A DNA stretch of 64,000 nucleotides. It comes from Notospermus geniculatus. Taxonomy: Eukaryota > Nemertea > Pilidiophora > Heteronemertea > Lineidae. A program made the translations under genes and the position numbers. Below the pieces are notes generated by a model. The model ran no database searches. It was not told where the DNA came from and saw only the letters and a list, made by a program, of their open reading frames with translations. Location of the stretch: NCBI GenBank assembly GCA_002633025.1, contig NMRB01001553.1:11642-75641 (forward strand). The letters are read 5' to 3'. Positions 1 to 12,438 of the stretch are shown here, piece after piece (position 1 is the first letter of the stretch; every line of letters starts with the position of its first letter).

Positions 1-386
1 TCTTGTGATTAACCGAGCGATTTTCGTCATCTTAATGACAGTGGTGTCGAAGACTATAGCGTTGATGAGTTCGACAATTACCCAGCTGACAGGCCGCTGA
101 CGGTCAAGCTGACCGCTGAAGTGACCCTTACCATCTGCTGTCGATGGTTGGTATTGAAGACGTGACAGTTCTGGTCAATACTCAGGATGCTTGGTCTTCA
201 ATCTGTCATGACGACTTCAAACATGAATGTCATTCGTCAGCGAATCGTGCCTGGCTGACCTGAACTGTGCCTACCAAGGTAGACAGAGTTTCTAAGTCCT
301 GAAGTCGGGTATATAGGCCTACTTGTCTTTCGATTCGCAATCGAGGCCCGGGAATCTAGACCCGACACTAGAAACTAACTAGGAAC
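1..386. other. Gene-free flank
   Basis: I see no open frame with recognisable coding character, no RNA gene and no clear repeat in this stretch. Confidence 0.5.
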
Positions 387-388
387 TA

Positions 389-894
389 CAGGATATTTCA
401 AAAAAAAGTTGTCATCTCTAAAATATCTCCTAGAACCCAAACCCATGAAAATTATTGGCTCAGATTTGGTATGAAGATAGGTCAGGATGGAGGTGCTGGA
501 GAAATTTTGGCTCTGACGCTTCATGCGTGGATGAATAAGAGGCCTCGGACTGAGCAGGTGCAAAATGCAAAAAAACCAGATTCATCAGAAAGCAATGAAG
601 CATTTATTCAGAAGGGCTTGCAGAGTTCCCTACAGCCCAATCATTGAAATGTCCACAGTGAACTTACATCATCATGGTTTTTTTATTGTTTGGAGGACAC
701 CTGCACTTCGGACCCTTTTACGTTTGGGGTCACTGTTCCGTCATAACAAGACACCATCATAGGCCTACAAACATTACATAAACATTATGAGTATGTCTAC
801 ACCTAGCAGCTTACAAAATCTGAGCCATAAATATTCATGGGTTTGGGTTCAAGGAGATATTTTAGAGATGACAACTTTTTTTTGAAACACCCTG
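389..894. mobile_element. Foldback MITE with ~85-bp inverted ends and TA target duplication
   Basis: The first ~82 bp (389-470) reappear as reverse complement at ~813-894 with few mismatches. The tips read CAGGATATTTC and GAAACACCCTG. A TA dinucleotide flanks both sides (387-388 and 895-896). About 340 bp of non-coding sequence separates the arms. TA duplication and the poly-A-rich tip are typical of non-autonomous Tc1/mariner-type elements; that family assignment is inference. Confidence 0.75.
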
Positions 895-3800
895 TAGTAA
901 GGACCCCTTTGAGGAAAATCCCGGCGTTCACTAAGAGTTCGCCGATAGCACGTAATGGGTTAATGACCCGATACGGGTGATGCTTTCGGCCAGTCGTGCC
1001 TGTTATGTCGACCAAGGCCCTCTTCTGATGTGGCTGTGAGTGTAACGAAATGTTGACAGTAACACATGTTCGGTATGAACTCGTCCATCGATCTTGGCTT
1101 GTCTCCAGCGAGAGCCTTGACACCTTCACGATACGATCTAAAATCTCCCGAGTAATGAATCATAATTTATCCAAAAATGCAAGAAAATGGGCAAGTGAGA
1201 GTATTATTCACGGCACCGTACCGCCCATCTTTACAGGAACTGACGTCATCGGTACAGACGGAGACCCTGGATACGGCTCGCATTTCAGCCAATCAGATTG
1301 CGTCCCTGGATTCCCGCAAGCTGTGTCGGTGATATTACATTATCGCCTCTTCTTTCAACAAATTTCATTACGTATCTCATCCGGTTCGGCAATATATGGT
1401 GGCAGAGAGGGTAAGGTGCGTCTTCCAGGGCAGCAGACGACAGCCTAGCTTCTCGTGACCTGACCATATATAGCAATAACTGCGTGGATTCCCGCCTTTC
1501 CGGGAATCGATCCCCAGCAGGCATCTTCAGATAAGCAAACAGCGGATCAATGGGGACCCTTGCCCACTGCCTCAATAGGTGTCGCTAGTGGTAACTATTG
1601 AAATGAAACTGACATCCCTGAACATTCTCAGAAATAACACTCCGTTGTCATGGTTTCCAGGACGTAAATTCAACAATGTCCGCCATTGCTGACGTCGATA
1701 TCATGACGCAAACCTGGGCGGCAAAATGCATTGTTGACGTCATCCTATGACGCAATGCTGGGGCGAAAAACGCCCATTTTAATCGGCGGTCTCCTCACTC
1801 CTCAGAGTTGGAGTTCGCCCATGAAAATTTCCTGGAGCGTCCTGCCTCGGTTTGATCTGGCCTAGGCTTACTATTGCCGAAAATCACGTCTTTACAGAAA
1901 TATCCGCACATTCCGCATACCGGCGTCGAACAGATGCTCGTAAAAGATAAGATCACACTTCGTTTCAAACTCAACTGACAGGAGTTGACTGGATACAAAA
2001 GTCGTGCGTCCGTGACCATGAAAAGTCATCGAGATGATGTCCGTGCCAGGAGAAGTTGGCGGAGGCCTGTGTGCCATTAGGCGTGCTCGTGTACATTGGT
2101 GCATGCTTGTTCTATGCAAATCTCGGTGAAATAATGACAATGCTGAACCGCGTCCGTGTCCGAGTAGTGTTTCATTAATTTGTGTGATTGTATTGGCATG
2201 CGATCATCAAAATCATCTTCTTGTTTGGCTGTGCCATCAGCCATCTGCTCGTGTTATCCCATCTGCTTCACCTTTACCGTAGTGTACGAGAGGAGCAGCC
2301 TCGTTATAGGGTTCGCACCCTGCTTGTCGTCAAAACGAGGTTGGTGTCTCGTCGACGTTGCAGTCGTGGGATCCACTGAGATCCTCCCGTGTTCTGCGAG
2401 TCCGTCATTTCACCGGCTGCGAAAGGATCGGTATGCCCAAACACCCTAGGCAGTTCCCGATAAACAGGTGTGACAGGAATCAGCGTCCTTGGAACGCAGA
2501 TCCGCCAAACAATAGCCCGCTATTGTAAGGTTATATTCGAATGGTCATGGTCTCCATAGCCATATATTCTAATCTCTCGCTGAACAATAAGACAGTAATC
2601 TGCCCCTGGTGGTAGGAGGTGGATGGAACTAAGCTTCACAAAACGACTGAGGCTTGTTCGACTCGGCAAAGTCAATAATCTTTCTTTTTCACGTGATTCG
2701 CTTACATCTGCCAGAAATTAGCATCATTTGCATCATAATCTTTTACGATTTGCCTGACATACGATTTTCGAATTTTGGCGTAATAAAGTTTCATTTCATT
2801 ATCACATCAACTTTCCTCACAGAGACATCTGCATGCCTCCTATTGTCAGGATATCAGTGCATCTGTTCAGGGCATTGTTGTCTTACGTAATCGGGATATC
2901 TCCCACATCTCATCAGAGGCCACGCCATCTGTTGGAATTCGTCTTGCCCTCCAACTATTGCTTCCCGTTCCTTGCTTGCCTGTTTTGTACATGCACAGCA
3001 TTTCTACTCTTTCTTCCTCACTTCGCTGGTAACTACCGTAGGCCTAGTTGACCATACGTTTGTCCACCGACTCATGCCTGGTTTGCTTCTCCTTCCCAAT
3101 CGGCTGATCGAACGAACAAGCCTTTCGGCGACACGGTTCACTAGAGGTTGTGACAGGCAGGAGACTCGGTTATGAGTTGACCTGGTTACGAGTTGACCTG
3201 TTACCGTTTCCGGCCTACTCCATACCAATCTCCATCCAAGCAGGCATCTTTTGTAACACCTCTGCCACACCAGCTACCGTAGCCTCGTAGATGCAAACTT
3301 TTTCTCCCAAATGATGACAAACACTTGTTATTTCGGCGTGATCAACGAAAGGAACCTTTGTTATCAATTGTATATTGTCATATTTACACTCCAAAGGAAT
3401 TCTATTCCTCTTTCACGAGTTAGAGCGGAACATTCAAAAAATAGCCTCTTCAAGCTCTGAAATTTCTAATATCTAAAAAATAGGCGAAAAAATATTTACC
3501 AAATACCGCACAGACACGCATTTATAATACAAACATCATCCCCTCCAAATTTCACCTCGAAAGGTTGAACCATGGTTGAGAAAATCCGCCAACATACATT
3601 AAACCGTGAAAGAAAATCAAGGATGATAATAATGGTCACTCTAGTGAACCAAAAATGCCTCCCCTTCCCATTGTTATTGGTCGTGCGGGGCAGAAAACCG
3701 TGCCAAAAGTACACTGAATTCGTGCCATGAGACCAAAGAGTAGGAAGTAGCCGTCCACCCGCAAGCCCCAGCGTACGCGCTCGGCCGGGCGATCGCCACG

Positions 3801-5610
3801 CCATCTACTAATAGATCGACAAACTGAAGCCGTGTCCTCTTCATCACAGCAGCCTTTTCTCTCTGCCGCCACGTGGTTTGATATACTCAAGACTGTGCGA
3901 AACGGAGCATAAAGAGGCCCTGCTTTTCGGCAGAGCGTGCTTCTGCTGTATTTGCCCTTGGTTGGTTTGCTTCATTTCTTATTGTCGATATCTAGATTTT
4001 TGCTATTTCAACGTCACTGTTGTTGCTTGGTCCAGGGCTGAAATGGCTGTTGTCGTCGGCCACATCCTTCATCTACTACGTCCACTGATTCCATCTGAGA
4101 TGCTTGGTTGTCATGGAAACCGTATCGAATCTGATAAATTTATGTTAAATTGAACTTAAATTGCTTAATTGAGATGCCGAGGTAACCTGTTTCGCTGGCA
4201 CATGTTCGTTGCCGAGACAAGATTGACATCGTAGCCGTTTTCTTTGGGAGAGTTTTTTCCCTCAACCCCAGTCATTTGTAAACCAACTACCGGTACAGCG
4301 CCGTAAATTACGCTATCCTTACAAATCATTTGGTACAAGGCACCCAGTAAAAAACTCATCCTATTGAGGTAATAATTGAGAGAAATTACCGCGCGTGACG
4401 GTCTTAAAAACCTGCCGGCGGCATGATTCCTGTCGTGTGTTGTGTTTGTTTTTTTCTCCTATGGGCGGCATCGGGGCGGGCGGTTCTCTTGCCACGCGCG
4501 ATATCCCATAATATGAGTGTTTTTTAAGAGTAGTTTAGTCATGAAGGTGTGATAACGCCCCCATAAGAGGTGATAGCGGTTCTGCTTTAGAAGCGATTGG
4601 TCGGGATAGAAATGATGGGATATCGATCAAATCTCTGAGGCAATGCCACATTTAGCCTTTATTACTACAGTGGCTTATGATTGGGTCGTATGTAGGATCA
4701 TTAAACGCCGGGAATAGCCCCTCCTGTCTTGATCCGTTCACTCCAGCGAAGGGCATCCCTCGTATTTTCTGCATCATTCCCTTCAAGCAGTAGTCACACT
4801 CCAGGCTGAGCCCAGATGGGGATTGACATTGAGGGACATGCGCAGATGCGCAGAAAGACGTGACCTCGATGACGGCAAATGGTCGTCCCTGGAGGGGTGG
4901 GATCGATATTTTGGTCTAGACAGATTTCACTGCACCTGTTGGAGCTAATAAACAATGCAAAACTGGTGTGTGGAGCCTGGGAAGAGACCAGAGCAACAGC
5001 GAAACTGAAATTGGTCGGTCATTGGGGGAAACAGATTTTGAAGAAGCGTATCTTCGTAAATTTACTTTTCCAATTTTATGTCGTAAAATGCACAAAATAA
5101 CGGGACTGGCATTGCAGTCCTCTGTGCGCCCTCTAGTGGGATTCAGTGGAACTGGATGTTTCCGAAGGTCGACGCTGCCTTTGAATTGTAAACACCTACA
5201 GCTATATACTGGAAACAATAGTATTGTTGGAGCGTGTAGTGGAAGCTCCTTCCACAAGGACCCTTGAGATCAACCTCGTCTCCCCGCCGTAAATATCCTT
5301 GAAGCTCTGGCTGTCAGAACATTTACCATTTAAAGCCGTTTTGGCCGCCATATTGAAATTCAAGGTCACATCTGCCGTGACATCCGGCCGTATATCAAAG
5401 TGGATATATAAATCATTGCCTGCCCAGAATATCATCAATATTAGTTATCTGTTCCTCCAGAGAGGCAATAAACGGTTCATGGGTGTCATATCTAGCCGCT
5501 AACAGCAAACAAGACGCATAATCACATACGTTTAAGGCTGGTTATGTCTGTTTCTGGTCTGTAGGACACCTGTGCAGTGGGTTGTTTCTGGTCTGCAGAA
5601 CATTTTATCA
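895..5610. other. Gene-free stretch
   Basis: No open frame here resembles a known protein; the longest ones are short, overlap in several frames and lack domain motifs. The only regulatory-looking items are CRE-like words (TGACGTCATC, ATGACGCAA) between about 1690 and 1760. I cannot support a gene. Confidence 0.45.
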
Positions 5611-5623
5611 ATGGGTTAAGGAT

Positions 5624-6025
5624 AAAGGCTCGTCTATAGAGGATTCACCTATGGTTGCTTAACAATGGAAGGAATCCTCGCTAAACGTTGTAGGCCTATT
5701 GTTCTAAAACATTTACGAACATCACAGGACAAATGTTGGCAAATGTTCCAATACAAAAATACCTATGTCTGGACGTCCTCTAAAACATCTTGAAACATCC
5801 TACAACATTCTGGCACAATGTTGGCAAAATAGAAACATGCAGCTATTTCAGAACATTTGTGCTGAGATGTTCTAGGAAGGCGTTTTGGCCAATGAGTGAG
5901 CGGTTTCAGGTCATGTGCTGTTCAAAAGGACAGGAGTCCTGAACAGGTCAGAACAACCTGCAACATTTGCTGGGCAATGTTCGGCTTGTACTAATACAAA
6001 AGTACCTATGTGTAGACGAGCCTTA
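5624..6025. mobile_element. Possible ~400-bp foldback element
   Basis: AAGGCTCGTCT at 5625-5635 is matched by its exact reverse complement at 6014-6024. The interior is rich in diverged copies of AACATT/AATGTT words. The match is short, so the boundaries and the element itself are tentative. Confidence 0.35.
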
Positions 6026-6245
6026 AGTTTCATTGGTGGGGATTTACTCTGCCATTTCATCATCAACAAAGGTCCCCCGGAATCAAAGTCTGGGTGCCAT
6101 TGTCCCAGTGGATTACGCCTTGTGACGGATTATGTCGCTAACCCTGACCATAACCGGTGACAATGCATGGGCTTTGTATCGATGACTTCCATTCCTACAG
6201 GAATTTCTTCCCCGGTAAGCCCACACCTGTACATCATGTCCAAAG

Positions 6246-6476
6246 CAGGGTCGGATCCAGGGGGCGTGGGGGGCGTACGCCTGCCCCCCCCCCCATTTTT
6301 TAGCAAGAAACATTTAATCACAGAAAAATTCGAGTATTTTGCTCTCAGATGCCAGGAAAATGGATCTAAAAGCATTTATATTGTCAAATTTTCACCCCAT
6401 TTGGGCTTCGCGCTTTCACTGCTCACCACCTCCGTCGAGGTACGCCGCCTTTCTGTCAACCCTGGATCCGACCCTG
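6246..6476. mobile_element. MITE with CAGGGTCGGATCCAG ends
   Basis: The left end CAGGGTCGGATCCAGG is an inverted match to the right end CCTGGATCCGACCCTG. CAAAG abuts both sides (6241-6245 and 6477-6481) and may be the target duplication. The interior has a C-rich tract and no coding potential. It belongs with the CAGGGGC-type non-autonomous elements also seen at 24431 and 26086. Confidence 0.7.
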
Positions 6477-6838
6477 CAAAGTAAACGAAGAAGTCCATTT
6501 TCGTCGTGATTCATATGGACATCCACCGAGCTATTTCATTCGTATTTTCTGTCAGGAGAATTTCCTTGGCTCCCAGTGTGCTTACGCATCCGTAATCATC
6601 GGACGTGTATCCTCTGTGCTGTGGAATGATATAAGGCTGACCCTAACCCTGACCTTCCCCATCAGCCAATCATTCTGCTCGTTAGTGAGTAACAAGTATT
6701 CTGATTGGTTCCGATGATTTCGCACTCGACGCTGGTGTCATGCCGATGGTCTGAGTTCAAGGTGACTTGTCAAGGTCGAGAATCATAGAAATTCGACGTG
6801 AGCCCAGAGTGTCACAACACAGCACAAGGATTGGGCTT

Positions 6839-7019
6839 AAAATTGACATAAATGGGCATTTGGCAGTTCAGTCTGTCTGTTTGTTACTGTCAAACACTCA
6901 CTGATAACCAGTTCTTGGTTTGGTTGTTCGAAACGCCGTTGGTGCTATTTTGACGTTATCACTTATGGGAACGTCGTAGCGTTAACTGCAATGGGCTAAC
7001 TGATGGAACGCCAAAATAG
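6839..7019. repeat. Direct repeat, copy 1 (~180 bp)
   Basis: This ~180-bp segment recurs at 7555-7732 with about 90% identity. The two copies flank a 535-bp interval that contains its own inverted-end element. The segment has palindromic CGTTAACTGC / AACGCC words and no coding potential. Confidence 0.75.
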
Positions 7020-7057
7020 GGAGTTTAAGACATCACACGCTAACGATAACATTAACG

Positions 7058-7556
7058 TTAACCCTTTCGGGCCTGGATTAAGTTGAAAAGTGTACATTGT
7101 GTAACATGAATTTCTCATGTGTCTACAAAAACGCGCCTAGCTCCCAAAAACTGCAACCAAAACTGGTGACAAGACACTCATTCTGGAGGCAACGAAATGG
7201 GCCACGACCTCATGTAGGTTTGCTTGTTCCAAAATGTCTGTGAGAGAAACAGGCCAGAGCCAAAGATGCAAGTTGTGAGGAAATAGTCACATTCTGACTA
7301 CGTTTTCGTCATGCAGGTTGCCAATCTTTAAACATCTATATCTCGAAAACCGTTGCTCCTACGCGTCTGAAAATTGGCCAGGTTTCATCAAACAGAGCAA
7401 AATCGCGTATTGAGAGGGTGTAGTGTCGCATTAAAAAATATGCAAAGAGAACATCAATCGGTCCACTGGTTACGATTCTATGTCAGTTTGAATGTCCGAG
7501 GGTGTGTGGTACAGGCCATGCTCGCCAAATGGCGAGTTTGGGCGCGTAAGGGTTAA
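7058..7556. mobile_element. Element with TTAACCCTT inverted ends between direct repeats
   Basis: The ends TTAACCCTTTCGGGCC (7058-7073) and GGCGCGTAAGGGTTAA (7541-7556) pair in inverted orientation at 14 of 16 positions. The interior has no protein-like frame. The element lies almost exactly between the two direct repeats at 6839 and 7555. Confidence 0.5.
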
Positions 7557-7732
7557 AATTGACATAAATGGGCATTTGGCAGTTCGGTCTGTCAGTTTGT
7601 TACTGTCAAACACGCACTGAATACCAGTCGTTGGTTTGGTTGTTCGAGACGCCGTTAGTGCTATTTTGACGTTGTCACGACCGGGCACGTGGCGTTAACT
7701 GCAATGGGCTAACTGATGGAACGCCAAAATAG
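7555..7732. repeat. Direct repeat, copy 2 (~180 bp)
   Basis: Second copy of the segment at 6839-7019, in the same orientation. Confidence 0.75.
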
Positions 7733-7867
7733 CACTAACGTCACGTAAATGGCAATACTGTTTTAAACAACGGGTCTTTTGCCAAATAAAGGTGAAAAAG
7801 GAAAGACGTTTGCATGTCCATAGGAAGCCACTCCATTATACAAGTAAGAAGAGCCAAGAGAAGACAA

Positions 7868-7981
7868 TGGGTCATATGAACAAAGACTAGCAAATGCTTT
7901 TACTTCAGAATTGTACAGCATTGCCTAGTGCGTTTGTATTGCAAATTCAAGTAAGCATTTATTAGTCTTTATTCATATGAA
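7868..7981. mobile_element. Short hairpin element, GCAAATGCTTTTACTT family, copy 1
   Basis: A ~114-bp imperfect palindrome. The left arm holds GGGTCATATGAA and the core GCAAATGCTTTTACTT; the right arm carries their reverse complements, ending TTCATATGA. It shares its core with the copies at 12187, 12316, 16002, 16776 and 17271. The right arm of this copy is eroded. Confidence 0.65.
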
Positions 7982-9678
7982 TGTCTTGGACGGCTTGGAA
8001 TGTCTTTATTCATTGAGTGTCTTGGACGGTAAAGGCCGCTGAGCGTTATTGCTTTTGGCCATCCATATGTTGAAGAAATCATGATCCTATTTCACCTAAG
8101 AAAAACGCTGCAGGTCAGGCTAAGAACGATTTCCAAGGATCCAGTAAAAACCACTGAGACAAGAAACATTAAATTCCATGGCCTTAGAGATTGATGCCCA
8201 CCGGATCTGCCAGTCTAATTGCCAGCAAAACCTTGTTTAGACCCGGACACGAGGGAACCGCGTTCTTGACGGTCCCCACGGATAGATATGTATATACAGG
8301 ATTAATTATTCAGCATTTTAGATGTGAACGCTGATCGTCTGCTCCACTGCGGCTGCGCATAACGAGACTGGAATAAAAGAGGGGTCGGTTGTCTGGCCCT
8401 ATCTATTTCTGTCTTGGCGTTCTTCCCCCTCAGTGCTGATTTCTTTTTAAAACCCTTCCACCCTTTTCCTAATTTTTGTTGCTTCAGTGATAGATTCTTT
8501 GGACCTATTGTAAGTGTTCTGTCTTAGCCAGTTCTTAAAAGAAGACCCTTTTTACGTTTGAGACTACATAACAAAGGGATCGGACGTACGATACCGAAAA
8601 AAAAGAATTTCTCGTTGGATTGTTGAAAAACCCTTCCTGTTCTTTGCCAAAATCTGGATATTTCGAGTCGGAATCGTTCATTTCTCCGGAACATATTTCA
8701 GCCGATTCATTTCGTTGGGCCTTTGTAAGTATTTGCTACCATTGGGGGATCTGTCATTGTTGTCTGTCATGGGTGTGTTTCAAAAGGTGTGCCGTCCGAC
8801 ACCAGAAAATTTTCACCATTCTTTTGTCTACTGGTGAAAGGCTGTTTCTTGAAACTCTACAATATTCATGTCAGATAGAGGTATCATGGAGCTCTAAATT
8901 ATGGCACTGAAACTAATTGATCTATTAACCCTTTAAAGTCTGACAGCAGAAAGTAGTTTTGGTGTCGGACGGAACGATAGATTTTGCTGGTAAGCTCAAT
9001 ATTTTTTGATACCCTCCTTCAAATGAGTGTACACTGTACATCTCAGATGGAGAAACTAATAGTTAAAGGTCTATATTATCAAATACTACATTTGATTTTT
9101 GGAAAATCAAAGGCACAAATCTTTGTGATCATTTCAAAGTTAAATTTTGCCCCATTTTCTAGGGCGACCAATTTTGAAACACACCCTCATGAACTCTTGC
9201 TCTGACCTATCGTGTGCCAACAGGCCACATCTTCATCAGCGCATTTGACAACAGTTTCTCAATATTAATCAACAAATCAGTCCTGTGAACGCTTAAGCCC
9301 CCGTCACATATCCACTCCGGGGCGCGTACGGCGAGTAAAAACAGACAGGTTGCCCCTGATCCCCGGGGAATGAAAACCGTAGAAATAAAAATGAAGTGGG
9401 GAAAATCGTATACGGGGCCCGGTGAATATGTAACGGGGGCTTAAGGAAACCCAAACGGTTCATTTTCTCATGGGATTGTGCACAAAAGCAACGTATTCCA
9501 ATCACGCCCCCTCCCCTCTGAGTCTCTCGTCGGCTTTTCTGGTCATTTCAATCGACTACCGCGCTTAGGATATCAAACAACAGAAGCCTTCAGATACTAG
9601 AATCTTCAACATTCGTACTTTAGCTTCAACAAATTTCGGAAAAAATGTAACCTAACTTGGTGAAAATCGTAAATAATA
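7982..9678. other. Gene-free stretch
   Basis: Only short open frames without recognisable domains are present. ATTCAT-GTCTTGGACGG is repeated in tandem near 7975-8030. I see nothing else I can support. Confidence 0.4.
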
Positions 9679-9679
9679 T

Positions 9680-9917
9680 TAGGGAGTTCGAGAAATCAAA
9701 CGATAAACATTAACTTGTTCTACCGAAAATGCAATATGGGTCGTATTTTAGAACGTTCCTTAACGTTAAGGTCGCCCTTAAGTCCATTGTAAAACCATCG
9801 AGAGCAATAATGTTAAGGAACGTTCTGAAATACGGCCTGTAATCTGGTGAATTCGCAGTATGAAAAATAACGTTGTCGTAAAGTTAACGTTTATCGTTTG
9901 ATTTCTTAAACTCCCTA
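9680..9917. mobile_element. Foldback element with TAGGGAGTT ends
   Basis: The left end TAGGGAGTTCGAGAAATCAA pairs with the right end TTGATTTCTTAAACTCCCTA, and the arms continue through AACGATAAAC / GTTTATCGTTT. A nested palindrome around AACGTTCCTTAACGTTAAGG sits inside. A second, partial right end of this family lies at about 11396-11519, and its tip word also occurs at ~7015. Confidence 0.7.
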
Positions 9918-10754
9918 TTGTTTGTTTCAACGCTGTCATACTTGTGATGATCGAGAACAGAGTTGAACACGCCGTTCAGAAGTTGTTTTAAACCTGGCGT
10001 CCACTAGGGCGCGGACAAGACGCGGAATGCAAAATTAGTAAATCCGCATTCATTCAGCAACCTCTCCGCATATTCTTGAGAAATTCCGTTCACTGTCTTT
10101 ATCATTCCTAAACACTTCCCGGCGTTTCTGCACTTTCGGGAGAGGGCAAAATGCCCAAGAGTCATTGACGCGGAAAGAATGCGAAATGACACAATTTGCT
10201 TCCCCAACCCTTCCTAATGTCGGCGCTCTAGTGGACGCCACCCATTACGGAGTCTTTTACCCATCATTACTGTGCGCAGAATAATCGGTAAATGATTAGC
10301 ATGATAGCAGTAGGCCTACTTTGTTCCATCTTTGACATATCAAGGCCTAGGGCCGCCCTTCGATCTACGGACTCCCTCCACTCAGGAGTGATAGGAACGC
10401 TTGTCAAGGCAAGATGACTTTGTTCCCCGGGAGTGCCACACTTGGCTGAGTTCACTTGGCAAGCAGCCTCCCTGATGGCCTTCAAACTGACCGTAACAGT
10501 CTTGATGAGCGGCGAAAGCAAAGCTCCGTGTCCTTGGTTCTGATCAGGAGCTACTGGCATAAAGTACATCCTCTCCCAAGGGTCCCACAAAGCGTTGGAA
10601 TTGACACGCCAGGTGGATATTAATTCCTAATCGACGGGGCTGGTGATCCCTGTGTGCCGTGGCTGTCATGATAAACGCGGAGAATATGACCAAGTTGGGA
10701 TGAGGCGTGTTGGTCAAGCGGGAACTTGAACGAAACTTGCCAACTCGTAAATAC
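9918..10754. other. Gene-free stretch
   Basis: No recognisable gene. GGCGTCCACTAGGGCGC (~9999) and GCGCTCTAGTGGACGCC (~10224) form inverted ends of a possible ~240-bp foldback element. Confidence 0.4.
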
Positions 10755-10898
10755 CTTCAGGGGACAGAAGTGTTGTGCTAAGTTCACCAATGGCAGGCAC
10801 ATTGTAGCGATCACTAGGCCCTACGTCTTCAGGGGACAGAAGTGTTGTGCTAAGTTCACCAATGGCAGGCACATTGTACCGGTCACTAGGCCCTACGT
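10755..10898. repeat. 72-bp tandem repeat, two copies
   Basis: A 72-bp unit beginning CTTCAGGGGACAGAAGTG is repeated back to back at 10755-10826 and 10827-10898, with only about three differences between units. No coding signal. Confidence 0.9.
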
Positions 10899-10920
10899 CC
10901 AGCTCGTTGTCAATTTAAAG

Positions 10921-11005
10921 GTACTGTGACACCAAAGTAGTTCTCAAAACATCCTGTCCCGTCCTAAAAAATCGTAAAAACGGGCTATAACGTGTAACGT
11001 TGGCC
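10921..11005. repeat. Dispersed ~80-bp repeat, copy 1
   Basis: This segment carries AGTAGTTCTCAAAAC, CGGGCTATAACGTGTAACG and TTGGCCAA. It recurs twice more, back to back, at 11637-11818. Confidence 0.7.
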
Positions 11006-11023
11006 AAGGGCCGATTTCACAAG

Positions 11024-11156
11024 GGGCCGATTTCACAAAGCGCGTTTAAGACTTAGACGCGTGTAACTTCACTACATGTAAATACACGCACTTCCACCAT
11101 GCATTTGACGAAGTTACACGCGTCTAAGTCTTAAACGCCCTTTGTGAAATCGGCCC
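11024..11156. mobile_element. Hairpin element with GGCCGATTTCACAAA ends
   Basis: A near-perfect ~133-bp inverted repeat. The left arm runs GGCCGATTTCACAAAG through TAAGACTTAGACGCG; the right arm is its reverse complement. The 15 bp just upstream (from ~11007) duplicate the left tip GGCCGATTTCACAA. The interior is about 35 bp and the element cannot encode a transposase. Confidence 0.8.
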
Positions 11157-11221
11157 TAGTATTCAGGTTAAAGGCCTAGAAAAGCGTTGTTTTGCTGTCT
11201 GTACGGTGCTTGATCGGCGGC

Positions 11222-11395
11222 GTTTACCTGCAGGATAATCACACGCGGTTAACATTCCTGCGTTTATGTCCAGGAGGACAAAAGAAAAGAACTGAAAGAC
11301 TCTAAACAAGGCCTCTTGAGCGTTCAAATATTCTTTTGTCCTCCTGGACATAAACGCAGGAATGTTAAACGTGTTTGATTATCCTGCAGGTAAAC
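11222..11395. mobile_element. Long-armed hairpin (arms ~65 bp)
   Basis: GTTTACCTGCAGGATAATCA at 11222 is mirrored by its reverse complement ending at 11395, and both arms extend inward to AGGACAAAAG / CTTTTGTCCT. The central loop is ~45 bp. It is followed directly by a partial copy of the TAGGGAGTT element (11396-11519). Confidence 0.75.
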
Positions 11396-11636
11396 GTTAA
11401 CTTTACGACAACGTTATTTTTTGTACCGAAAATGCAATATATAATGTGGTGAATTTGCAGTATGGAAAGTAACGTTGTCGTAAAGTTAACGTTTATCGTT
11501 TGATTTCTTAAACTCCCTATTTACAACAGGCAATCGTCCACGTAATAGATGGTGGTGTCAAAAATATGGTCTGATGTATTCGTGAGAACTTCCTGCACGT
11601 GAAACGTACACAAGTATCGGCGTGCATTGCTAATGT

Positions 11637-11818
11637 GACAGTCAAACTGAATTAGTTCTCAAAACGTTCTACCCAGTCCTAAAAAAATCGCAAAACGGGC
11701 TAGAACGTGTAACGCTGGCCAAATAAAGCTACTGTCACACTGAAGTAGTTCTCAAAACGTTCTACCCTGTCCTAAAAAATCGTAAAACGGGCTAGAACGT
11801 GTAACGTTGGCCAAATAA
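11637..11818. repeat. Dispersed ~80-bp repeat, copies 2 and 3 in tandem
   Basis: Two head-to-tail copies of the 10921 repeat, each containing CTCAAAACGTTCTACCC and CGGGCTAGAACGTGTAACG. Confidence 0.75.
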
Positions 11819-12186
11819 TGCCTCAAAGCTCTGGAGCACCCTTCCCGTCCAAGCCCGTCCATGAAGTTGGTAAAGACTGTAAAAAGTTGTCACTACGTCC
11901 ACTCCGTTGGCGCACAGTTTGAACCCGTTCGGCAACATTTTCAAGAACGTGGTGGTTGGGGCGTAAAGATTTGCTTGACACCTTTCAAAATCCGTACCAG
12001 CTTGGCCAGTTATCTCTCTCGCTAGATGCCCGTGCTTGTTCCCTGACAAGCAAACGGACTAGTTCTGTTGAACTTGTTTTTTTACCGAACATCTTTATCC
12101 AATGGTGGACGCCGCACCAGGGGCATTATGGCTGTCCACCATACTCATATATTCACTGATTTTGTTCTGAGTGTTGAAGTCACACA

Positions 12187-12316
12187 ATGGCTGGTATTCA
12201 TAAAACTTAGCAAATGCTTTTACTTAAGATTTGCACAGCAATGTCCAATGTAAATGTACTACAAAACTTGAAGTACCCGGTAAAAGCATTTGCTAACTTT
12301 TATGAATATCAGCCAT
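12187..12316. mobile_element. Short hairpin element, copy 2 (GGCTGGTATTCAT ends)
   Basis: A palindrome with ends ATGGCTGGTATTCATAAAA and TTTTATGAATATCAGCCAT around the shared core GCAAATGCTTTTACTT. It abuts the next copy at 12316. Confidence 0.8.
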
Positions 12317-12438
12317 TGGGTGGTGTTCATAAAGACAAGCAAATGCTTTTGCTTAAAATTTACCCAGGGATGTGTATTACAGACCTACTAAAAATTTCAA
12401 GTAAAAGCATTTGCTACACTTTATGAATACCACCCATT
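12316..12438. mobile_element. Short hairpin element, copy 3 (GGGTGGTGTTCAT ends)
   Basis: A palindrome with ends TGGGTGGTGTTCATAAAG and CTTTATGAATACCACCCA around the same core. The outer ends differ from copy 2, but both ends of this copy changed together. Confidence 0.8.

Noticed and set aside
1050-1448. 132-codon plus-strand frame
   Set aside because: No domain, signal or splice context; overlapping frames of similar size occur on the opposite strand, as expected by chance.
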